Source: Candidatus Hydrogenedentota bacterium (GTDB taxonomy: Bacteria > Hydrogenedentota > Hydrogenedentia > Hydrogenedentales > SLHB01). Taken from it: DNA of 9,919 bases. The stretch is from assembly GCA_035416745.1 (NCBI GenBank), contig DAOLNV010000115.1, positions 1 to 9,919 on the forward strand. Direction: 5' to 3'. The position numbers and the translations under genes were made by a program. Below the pieces are notes generated by a model. The model did not search any database. It was given only the letters and a program-made list of their open reading frames with translations, and had not been told where the DNA came from. Below, one piece after another: positions 1-5,372 of this stretch. How positions within the stretch are numbered: the stretch's first letter is position 1; every line of letters begins with the position of its first letter.

Positions 1-40
1 ACCACAAGATGTGGGAGAAGAAACTCTGCAAATGGCAAGG

Positions 41-49
41 TTTTCCACA
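41..49 (+). promoter_or_regulatory. DnaA box-like site TTTTCCACA
   Basis: One mismatch (third base) from the E. coli consensus TTATCCACA. The same 9-mer recurs at 2153-2161, on the other side of dnaN. Confidence 0.4.
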
Positions 50-220
50 GGTCCTGAAGTACTCCTTTTGAGGACGGAGGAAAACTCATAGCATACATGA
101 CATGATCTTGTCTGACCCTATCTAAACCATGTAATTGGAATAATTTAGGAGTATATGGAAATGTAGCTGACAAAACTTATGAGTTTGTGAATTTTGTCGC
201 GATTCCTCTTGGGCTTGGGG

Positions 221-240
221 ATTTCCACAAGTAATCCACA
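221..240 (+). promoter_or_regulatory. Tandem pair of DnaA box-like sites, 11 bp apart
   Basis: ATTTCCACA (221-229, two mismatches) is followed by TAATCCACA (232-240, one mismatch) in the same orientation, with starts 11 bp apart, about one helical turn. The pair at 2153-2172 upstream of dnaN has the same layout and spacing, which is what cooperative DnaA binding would favour. Confidence 0.45.
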
Positions 241-423
241 GGCTGTCTCCATAGGCAGCCGAGTCGTCCCTTTACCACAACATAAGGGACATATCCTGGG
301 TTGCAAAGACGATCGTCTCAAATTGAACATGGCGGAGACATCTGTATCGTGTCGTCAGGCACGAGCTCGGCACGGCCGATCGAAGCAGACCAAGGGATTC
401 TATAAAGACAGGACGAAGGTTTT

Positions 424-1530
424 CTAGATGCGAATAGGCATCACGATGTTGAGATAATTGTCCAGGGGCTTGTCTTTGAAAGGTTTCAGAAGCCCCGGGC
501 TCATGCCGTCCTTGAGAACCAGACATGTCTTCTCAGTGTCGATATGGCGCAGGGCATCCAGGATGAAATCAGGGTTGAACGCGATCTCCAGCAGGTCACC
601 GGGATATTCCACGGACATGTCTTCCGTAAATTCGCCAACTTCAGGAGTGACCACGCGCAGTGTAAGTTGCCCGTCGTTAAAGACGAAACGCACTGAGTTG
701 AATTTGTCGTTTGTCATGGTCCGAGTACGCCGAATAGCCTCCATGAACAACGACGTGCTTATGTAAGCTTCTTTATCGTGTTTTTTCGGGATGACCATGT
801 CGTAATTTGGAAACGTTCCTTCGATAAGAGCTGTTACTAAGCGGTTGGAATCAAAAACAAAGGCTGCTTGAGTTTCATCGAAGAAGAGTTTCACGTCCCC
901 TTCACCGGTAAAAAGGCGCTCGAGTTCTGAGATCATTTTCCCGGGAATGATGACTTTTATCGAGAGTCCTTCCGGTATGTTCTCGGTCGTGCTGCACAAA
1001 GTCATCCGGCGCCCATCAGTAGCAACTACCGTGAGCGCACCACCCTGGATTTCAAAGAGCAAACCGGTAAGATTGTATCGCGTCTGATCGGAACAAATCG
1101 CAAATGAGGTATTCGAAAACAACTTCTTCAAAACCACCTGATCGAGAATAATCGGCTCAACATTGCCAAAGCTTCTTATGGGAGGAAATTCTTCGGGCGA
1201 CATACTGAATAGTTTCGTATCAGTTTTTCCGGCCTTCAGTGTTACGACATTGCTCTCAGCAAGCCCGAGGACCAAGTCTCCACTTGGCAGTTCCGAGAGG
1301 ATCGACGATAAACGCTGAGAAGACACCGTAAGCGAGCCAGGTTCGTCTACTGTGCAATCCACGGAACACTCAATGCTGATCTTGAGATCGGTGGCCGTGA
1401 GACGCACCTGACTTTCTCCGGTCTCCATCAGAATATGCGACAGAATCGGCAATGCCGATTTTGGCGATACCACCGTCTTGACCTTATTGACAGCATCCAG
1501 CAAGTCCTGTCGCGCGATTGTGATTCTCAT
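424..1530 (-). CDS. dnaN: DNA polymerase III subunit beta (sliding clamp)
   Basis: This gene encodes the ring-shaped clamp that tethers DNA polymerase III and other partners to DNA. The protein is 368 residues, against 366 in E. coli. Conserved landmarks are ATDLKISIE (46-54), ATDGRRM (170-176), the segment LIEGTFPNYDMVIP (235-248), FNPDFILDAL (318-327) and the C-terminal MPIRI (364-368), equivalent to the usual MPMRL end. The ATG at 1530 is preceded by GGAGGG (complement of 1541-1546), about 10 nt upstream, which supports the start. No confident sigma70 promoter was found in the AT-rich DNA just upstream. dnaA is not adjacent: upstream lies a 738-bp gap with DnaA boxes and then pilB. Identity is nearly certain. 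Confidence 0.97.
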   Translation of the reverse strand: MRITIARQDLLDAVNKVKTVVSPKSALPILSHILMETGESQVRLTATDLKISIECSVDCTVDEPGSLTVSSQRLSSILSELPSGDLVLGLAESNVVTLKAGKTDTKLFSMSPEEFPPIRSFGNVEPIILDQVVLKKLFSNTSFAICSDQTRYNLTGLLFEIQGGALTVVATDGRRMTLCSTTENIPEGLSIKVIIPGKMISELERLFTGEGDVKLFFDETQAAFVFDSNRLVTALIEGTFPNYDMVIPKKHDKEAYISTSLFMEAIRRTRTMTNDKFNSVRFVFNDGQLTLRVVTPEVGEFTEDMSVEYPGDLLEIAFNPDFILDALRHIDTEKTCLVLKDGMSPGLLKPFKDKPLDNYLNIVMPIRI

Positions 1531-1588
1531 TCCCAGGTCTCCCTCCGTATCCCCGATTGAAGCATCTCAATTCGATGAAGTGTTTTTC

Positions 1589-1625
1589 ACTTGTATAATC
1601 TATTTTTTTTGAAAGAAATACAAGT
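1589..1625. repeat. 8-bp inverted repeat around the AT-rich core
   Basis: ACTTGTAT (1589-1596) and ATACAAGT (1618-1625) are perfect reverse complements separated by 21 nt of A/T-rich DNA that includes the T8 run. A smaller hairpin, AAGTG-TTTTT-CACTT, overlaps the left arm at 1578-1592. The repeat lies about 60-95 bp upstream of the dnaN start and could be a protein-binding site or part of an unwinding element. Confidence 0.5.
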
Positions 1626-1651
1626 ATTCGAAGTCATAGGCGGCTGTATAG

Positions 1652-1660
1652 TGTGGAGAA
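1652..1660 (-). promoter_or_regulatory. DnaA box-like site (TTCTCCACA)
   Basis: The plus strand reads TGTGGAGAA, one mismatch from TGTGGATAA. It lies between the AT-rich patch and the perfect box at 1725 and has the opposite orientation to that box. Confidence 0.4.
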
Positions 1661-1681
1661 CGATCTAAAGCCCGAATAAGT

Positions 1682-1697
1682 AACAAGTTAACTTGTT
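1682..1697. repeat. Perfect 16-bp palindrome AACAAGTTAACTTGTT
   Basis: The two 8-bp halves are exact reverse complements with no spacer (AACAAGTT then AACTTGTT). The palindrome ends 27 bp before the perfect DnaA box. It contains the same ACAAGT/ACTTGT hexamer as the inverted repeat at 1589-1625. A gapless palindrome of this length suggests a binding site for a dimeric DNA-binding protein. The protein is unknown. Confidence 0.6.
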
Positions 1698-1724
1698 GGA
1701 AAAATCTGGAGAGTTGGTATCGGA

Positions 1725-1733
1725 TTATCCACA
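1725..1733 (+). promoter_or_regulatory. Perfect DnaA box TTATCCACA
   Basis: Exact match to the high-affinity E. coli DnaA box, in a non-coding gap next to dnaN. It is the strongest single piece of evidence for an origin here. Confidence 0.75.
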
Positions 1734-2018
1734 TCATTCACTGAGCGAGCCAAGGAACTGAAAAACGAGCTCCATTCGGCCGGCCAGATGTGGATGACCT
1801 GGTAAAAAATCCACCAGAGAACCAACGTTCTTCAGACACTTTCCCCAATGACAAACAACTCTTGATGTTCCACGCAGAATGATTCTTCCCTGGAGAAAAA
1901 GAGAGCCGTATTCATTATCAGTCCGGCTGCGAGAGTGCCTGAACACCCAGATCGTGGAACACGTTCTTCGTGTGAAATATGCGGGCGTCACACGATACTT
2001 CAAGGATCCATAAGCCAT
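1734..2018 (-). CDS. Possible small hypothetical protein (94 aa), doubtful
   Basis: An open frame of 94 codons runs from ATG at 2018 to TGA at 1734. On the minus strand the ATG is preceded by AAGGTGG with 9 nt spacing, a fair ribosome site. The product is basic at the N-terminus (SLKYRVTPAYFTRRT), ends in HPHLAGRMELVFQFLGSLSE, and has no signal peptide or clear membrane span. I do not recognise it. Third-codon positions show no strong bias. The frame lies inside the DnaA-box-rich gap, overlaps the minus-strand box at 1789-1797 and stops one base from the perfect box at 1733. It may be a real small gene, a decayed remnant, or chance. Confidence 0.22.
   Translation of the reverse strand: MAYGSLKYRVTPAYFTRRTCSTIWVFRHSRSRTDNEYGSLFLQGRIILRGTSRVVCHWGKCLKNVGSLVDFLPGHPHLAGRMELVFQFLGSLSE
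1789..1797 (-). promoter_or_regulatory. DnaA box-like site (TCATCCACA)
   Basis: The plus strand reads TGTGGATGA, one mismatch from TGTGGATAA. It lies 55 bp from the perfect box and faces it. Confidence 0.4.
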
Positions 2019-2027
2019 CTATTCACA
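2019..2027 (+). promoter_or_regulatory. Weak DnaA box-like site CTATTCACA
   Basis: One mismatch from the relaxed consensus TTATNCACA (first base), two from TTATCCACA. Same orientation as the boxes at 1725, 2153 and 2164. Confidence 0.3.
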
Positions 2028-2152
2028 CCACCTTATAGAGCTTGCTGAGAAGTCAGGAAAAACCAGCATGTGTACCTAAGCCATTGTTGCACTTACATTT
2101 ATCAGGGTCATTCAAACAATCTGTATTCAAAGGGCTATTCTGCAGACAGATG

Positions 2153-2172
2153 TTTTCCACAACTTATTCACA
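2153..2172 (+). promoter_or_regulatory. Tandem DnaA boxes TTTTCCACA and TTATTCACA, 11 bp apart
   Basis: TTTTCCACA (2153-2161) is followed two bases later by TTATTCACA (2164-2172), an exact match to TTATNCACA. Their starts are 11 bp apart in the same orientation, mirroring the pair at 221-240. The ACTTGT hexamer at 2195-2200 follows closely. Confidence 0.55.
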
Positions 2173-2268
2173 CTTGGTGTAATATCGCTTACACACTTGT
2201 AGGGCTAACCCTGATAAGCCACACCCAGGGTAACACCGTCGGCGTGTGCAAATCGCGGGCACGCGGGT

Positions 2269-4245
2269 TCAGGTGCGGATGACGCGCAGAAATTCCTCGG
2301 GCGGAATGATGCCTTCCTTAACCTTATTCCGGCATCGGTCAGCCATTGTCTTGAGTTTCGCGGCGCGGCAGATTTTTTCGGTAGATTCGTCCGCGGCGAT
2401 CATTTGGCGAATCTGCGGAGTGATTTCGAGAACCTCGAAGATGCCCGTGCGTCCTTTTGTTCCCGTGTGGTAACACGCAGTGCATCCCTCGCCGCGGTAA
2501 AGTTTCTTGGTGCTCTCGGGAAGGTTCAAGGATTTGAGCATCGCTTTTGCGGGAGTGAAGGCTTTCTTGCATTTCGGACAGACCTTCCGCACCAGACGCT
2601 GGGCGACCACGGCCGTAAGGGAACTCGCGAGCAAATAAGATGGCACGTCCATATTGCGCAGGGTGCTGATCGCCTCCGGCGCATCATTTGTATGGAGCGT
2701 GCTGAACACGAGGTGCCCGGTCATGGCCGCTCGAATTGCTATGCGGGCGGTTTCGGCATCGCGTATCTCGCCTACGAGGAGGACGTCGATATCCTGACGC
2801 ATGGCCGCGCGCAGGGTGTTGGCGAAACTGACGCCGATTTCAGTCTCAATCTGGACCTGGTTGATTCCGGAAAGCTGGTACTCCACGGGATCTTCCAGTG
2901 TGACAATACTTTCGGTGAGTACATTCTTCTGATTCAGGGCGGCATACAATGTGGTGGTCTTGCCGCTTCCCGTCGGGCCGGTCACGAGGATCATTCCGTA
3001 GGGCTGCTGAATGAGAGTGGAGAGCTTCTTGATGTCCTCTGTTTCAAGACCGAGATCCTTGATTCCTTGGAGAACCGCTGAAGCATCGAGCAGACGCAAC
3101 ACCACGCGCTCGCCCAGGAAACACGGCAGCGTGGCGACGCGAATGTCGAACTCTTTGTCCGCAAAATCGAACGCGATGTGGCCGTCCTGGGGGTGGCGCG
3201 TTTCCGTAATATCCATATCCGCCATAATCTTGACGCGGGATACGACAGCGGCCTCGATCTCGTGGTCAATGCTCATAACATCATGCAGAACGCCGTCGAT
3301 GCGGTAGCGGACGCGCATCTCGGGCTCCTGCGGGTCGAGATGGATATCGGTGGCGCCCGAGTTCACGGCGCCTTCAATCATTTTGCTTACGAGCTGCATT
3401 ACCGACGCCCCAGATGCTTGCCGAGCAATCTCCGCAAAATCCAAGGTGGTCTCTTCCGTGACGATTTCTTCAATCATAACAACCTCGCCTTGTTTTTCCT
3501 CGCCCTGCTTCAGAGCTTTGGATGGTTCCATTTTCTCGGGGACACTCTCTGGCCGGCGTCTGGGCGCCGCTTTCGGTGGAGGCGCCTCGGGTTCATCAAG
3601 GGCAGCCGTGGCGCGTTTGCCATACCGCTTTTTCAGCTCTTCGTTAAAGTTGTCAATGTGGCTCAGGATCGGATGAATGCGTTTACCCAGGAAGACCTCC
3701 GCATCTTCGAGGGAGTTCAACACTCGCGGATCGCCGATCAGAGCCGTAAGCCGGTCGCCTTCTATTCGCACCGGGATGAACTTGTATTTTCTTGCCACGC
3801 TCTCGGGCACCGCCTCGAGAGCTTCGGCGTGGCTCGACGTTTTCGGCAGGGTGGCATATTCCAGCTTATGCTGTCTTGCCAGGGCCTTCGCCAGAGCTTC
3901 GGGTCCGACGATCTTGCCATCGAGCAAGATCTTTCCCAACAGGCGTCCCGTGCGCTTCTGTTCCGCCAGCGCCTTCTTGAGATCCTCTTTCGTCACTTCC
4001 CCCATCTTCACGAGGGTAGCGCCGATGGACTCGTCTTGTTGACGCTTTGCCTTCGAGTGATACTCGTAACGGAACAAGTCTTCGAGGGCGCCAACGCTGA
4101 TGATCTCTTTCTGAATCAACTGGCGGTACCATGGAACTCCCGTAGCTTCTTCCCGTTCCATGATGGCGTCCAATTCCTCGCGCGTCAGCACTTCCTGGCG
4201 GACCAGTTCGTCTCCAAACTCGTGTTTGCCGGATATTCCTGCCAT
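2269..4245 (-). CDS. pilB: PilB/GspE-family assembly ATPase (type IV pilus or type II secretion)
   Basis: A hexameric cytoplasmic ATPase that powers pilin polymerisation in type IV pili, or pseudopilin assembly in type II secretion. Of its 658 residues, about 75-210 form an MshEN-type N-terminal domain. Residues 1-65 look like a second, diverged copy. A Pro/Ala/Glu-rich linker (about 212-265) leads to the ATPase core. Core motifs are DIHLDP (300-305), Walker A GPTGSGKT (423-430), Asp box EDPVEY (451-456), Walker B LLVGEIRD (489-496) and His box TGHLVFSTLHTN (509-520). A zinc-type tetracysteine follows: CPKC (556-559) and CTAC (588-591). It is longer than typical PilB (about 566 aa) because of the N-terminal part and linker. 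The ATG has AAGGGG 6 nt upstream. PilC, PilT and pilin genes are absent, so PilB versus GspE cannot be settled, but PilB is likelier. Confidence 0.92.
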   Translation of the reverse strand: MAGISGKHEFGDELVRQEVLTREELDAIMEREEATGVPWYRQLIQKEIISVGALEDLFRYEYHSKAKRQQDESIGATLVKMGEVTKEDLKKALAEQKRTGRLLGKILLDGKIVGPEALAKALARQHKLEYATLPKTSSHAEALEAVPESVARKYKFIPVRIEGDRLTALIGDPRVLNSLEDAEVFLGKRIHPILSHIDNFNEELKKRYGKRATAALDEPEAPPPKAAPRRRPESVPEKMEPSKALKQGEEKQGEVVMIEEIVTEETTLDFAEIARQASGASVMQLVSKMIEGAVNSGATDIHLDPQEPEMRVRYRIDGVLHDVMSIDHEIEAAVVSRVKIMADMDITETRHPQDGHIAFDFADKEFDIRVATLPCFLGERVVLRLLDASAVLQGIKDLGLETEDIKKLSTLIQQPYGMILVTGPTGSGKTTTLYAALNQKNVLTESIVTLEDPVEYQLSGINQVQIETEIGVSFANTLRAAMRQDIDVLLVGEIRDAETARIAIRAAMTGHLVFSTLHTNDAPEAISTLRNMDVPSYLLASSLTAVVAQRLVRKVCPKCKKAFTPAKAMLKSLNLPESTKKLYRGEGCTACYHTGTKGRTGIFEVLEITPQIRQMIAADESTEKICRAAKLKTMADRCRNKVKEGIIPPEEFLRVIRT

Positions 4246-4289
4246 GGGACTCCCCTTACATCTTCACGTTGAAATATCTTGCCCCCCAC

Positions 4290-4318
4290 ATTATATGCAC
4301 GTCTCGCGTTTACGTAAA
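4290..4318 (-). promoter_or_regulatory. Sigma70-type promoter of pilB
   Basis: On the minus strand, -35 TTTACG (complement of 4313-4318) and a perfect -10 TATAAT (complement of 4290-4295) are separated by exactly 17 bp. Transcription would begin near 4283, giving a leader of about 38 nt before the pilB ATG. A 10-bp palindrome TTTACGTAAA (4309-4318) covers the -35 box and could serve as an operator. Confidence 0.7.
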
Positions 4319-4559
4319 GAAATTTTCATCATCAGCCCTGTCAGGCAATCGTGTGGCGGGTGCAGATCCTGTGCCCTTTCCATCCAAGCCGGACCAGTTG
4401 AGCAAGCCTGCTTGGCAGGGGCGGGCAGCAGCGCGGAACGCGCCGTCGACCCACCGTCAACTCCTTGGGGTATCCTGGCGAAGGCGATAGGAGGCGGCAA
4501 GGGCGTTTGCCTGCCATGTTCTGCTGTGGCAACGCCGGTCTTTTCTTGTGGCGCCGCTT

Positions 4560-4571
4560 CTGGTATACCAG
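4560..4571. promoter_or_regulatory. 12-bp palindrome, possible operator upstream of the lipid-gene cluster
   Basis: CTGGTATACCAG is a perfect gapless palindrome. It contains TGGTATACC, which could act as an extended -10 element (TGn plus TATACC), though no good -35 was found 17 bp upstream. Overlap with a promoter, and a TetR-family gene two positions downstream, would suit an operator. Both the promoter and the operator roles are inferred. Confidence 0.35.
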
Positions 4572-4620
4572 CGCAGGGGTTCTTGAATGCCGGTTGTTTA
4601 CGAATAGGAGATGTTCTTTG

Positions 4621-5262
4621 GTGCCGCAAGTCGTCGGGTGCACAGTTGTGCTTGTTATTGCCCTGGGGATGAATCTCGCAGCGGAGCGGAAGAAATTTCC
4701 CGGACGGGTTCTTTTCAAGATGGTGGCTTCGACGGCTTTTGTAGCTCTTGCCTACTTCGGCGGCGCGCTTGGGACACCGTATGGACGGTGGGTTCTTTTT
4801 GCCCTCATTTTGTGCTGGATAGGCGATTTGCTGCTTGCCTATGAAGACAAGCTACTTTTTCTTGTAGGGTTGTTCGCGTTTCTGGGTGCGCACGGGGGGC
4901 TGGTGTATGCGTTCTTTATGGCGGGCATCAACCCGGTCTGGGCTCTGGCCTCGGGGGTGGTTATGATCCTGCCGGCGCTGTTCGTCGTGCCTTGGTTGCG
5001 CCCTCACGTGCTCCGCGAGATGAAGATACCCGTGTACGCGTACATGCTGGTCATTTCAAGCATGGTGGCTTTGTCCGCGGGGGCCGTGGGAAATGGGGGG
5101 CCTCCCATTCTTCTTCCCGGCGCGATTCTTTTCTATATTTCGGACATCTTTGTTGCACGGGAACGTTTTGTTCACTCCGGTTACGCGAATACCATCCTTG
5201 GCCTTCCCCAATATTACGCGGCGGTGTGGTGTTTTGCTCTGAGCGTCTGGCTGTACGGGTGA
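4621..5262 (+). CDS. Lysoplasmalogenase-like YhhN/TMEM86 family membrane protein
   Basis: Known members of this family hydrolyse the vinyl-ether bond of lysoplasmalogens, or have an unassigned role in bacterial lipid turnover. From the GTG at 4621 the protein has 213 residues, close to E. coli YhhN (about 208), and is hydrophobic throughout with roughly seven to eight membrane spans. Family-like landmarks are FK (32-33) in the second segment, WIGDLLLAYEDKLLF (66-80), FLGAHGGLVY (87-96), LPGAILFYISDIFVARERF (165-183) and a C-terminal QYYAAVWCFALS (197-208). AGGAG (4606-4610) sits 10 nt before GTG 4621 and 7 nt before an in-frame TTG at 4618, so the true start could be one codon earlier. The frame continues upstream to an ATG at 4465 with no ribosome site. 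It is the first gene of the rightward cluster, 110 nt before the TetR gene. The substrate is not shown by sequence. Confidence 0.82.
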   Translation: MPQVVGCTVVLVIALGMNLAAERKKFPGRVLFKMVASTAFVALAYFGGALGTPYGRWVLFALILCWIGDLLLAYEDKLLFLVGLFAFLGAHGGLVYAFFMAGINPVWALASGVVMILPALFVVPWLRPHVLREMKIPVYAYMLVISSMVALSAGAVGNGGPPILLPGAILFYISDIFVARERFVHSGYANTILGLPQYYAAVWCFALSVWLYG

Positions 5263-5372
5263 GCCATTCCGCTGGAGATGCGGCTTCTTTCTGTCCGTGT
5301 GGCGGATGGCGGCGCCGCCGTGCCATGTAGTACCATTGCCTTGAACTTTGGGCCCGTGCAGGAGGTTGGGCA
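5263..5372 (+). other. Gap between lysoplasmalogenase and tetR genes with GC-rich palindrome
   Basis: A perfect palindrome GGCGGCGCCGCC lies at 5308-5319. It could be a weak hairpin or a binding site, but no T-run follows, so it is not an intrinsic terminator. No good promoter was found. AGGAGG at 5360-5365 is the tetR ribosome site. Confidence 0.35.

Larger units (their letters stand above)
1..423. other. Non-coding region downstream of dnaN with DnaA-like boxes
   Basis: No convincing gene lies in these bases. The small open frames have no ribosome site or recognisable protein. The stretch holds two 9-mers one mismatch from TTATCCACA (41-49 and 232-240) and two looser ones (221-229 ATTTCCACA, 271-279 TTTACCACA). 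It also has a hairpin at 241-260 (GGCTGTCT/AGGCAGCC with a CCAT loop and one wobble pair), an inverted repeat GTCCCTT/AAGGGAC (266-272 and 284-290, 11-nt loop) and a 12-bp palindrome AGACGATCGTCT (307-318). None of these is followed by a T-run, so no intrinsic terminator for dnaN is evident. The recF or gyrB gene that often follows dnaN is absent here. The region may be one arm of a replication origin. Confidence 0.5.
1531..2268. other. oriC: Candidate replication origin (oriC) upstream of dnaN
   Basis: This 738-bp gap contains five 9-mers within one mismatch of TTATCCACA: 1652-1660 (minus), 1725-1733 (plus, perfect), 1789-1797 (minus), 2153-2161 (plus) and 2164-2172 (plus, TTATTCACA). CTATTCACA at 2019-2027 is looser. 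For random DNA of this length I calculate about 0.16 such sites on both strands. Next to the dnaN start is a very AT-rich patch (1561-1620, 15 G/C in 60, with an unbroken T8 run at 1603-1610) that could be the DNA-unwinding element. Origins often lie next to dnaN, usually between dnaA and dnaN. Here dnaA is missing from the window, so the call is an inference. A weak 94-codon frame (1734-2018) overlaps part of it. Confidence 0.6.
4246..4618. other. Divergent intergenic region between pilB and the lysoplasmalogenase gene
   Basis: The leftward pilB promoter occupies the left end (4290-4318). No protein-like frame with a ribosome site was seen in the rest, which is GC-rich. A 12-bp palindrome (4560-4571) and a possible extended -10 (TGGTATACC, 4561-4569) lie about 50 nt upstream of the rightward gene. 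The AGGAG ribosome site is at 4606-4610. Confidence 0.5.

Noticed and set aside
266..290. GTCCCTT/AAGGGAC inverted repeat as dnaN terminator
   Set aside because: The stem is 7 bp with an 11-nt loop, over 130 nt past the dnaN stop, and no T-run follows on the minus strand.
1594..1599. TATAAT on the plus strand as a rightward promoter
   Set aside because: Nothing but a poor -35 (TTCGAT at 1571-1576) lies 17 bp upstream, and no rightward gene follows. It is part of the AT-rich inverted repeat.
2218..2231. Weak hairpin ACCCTG/CAGGGT past the pilB stop (arms 2208-2213 and 2225-2230) as a terminator
   Set aside because: A 6-bp stem with a 12-nt or so loop and no T-run is not convincing.
3178..4272. 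364-codon plus-strand frame opposite pilB
   Set aside because: The PilB motifs are unambiguous on the other strand; this translation has no recognisable motif or ribosome site.
4465..4620. N-terminal extension of the lysoplasmalogenase-like gene from ATG 4465
   Set aside because: The extra residues are not membrane-like, exceed the usual family length, and lack a ribosome site, whereas AGGAG precedes GTG 4621.
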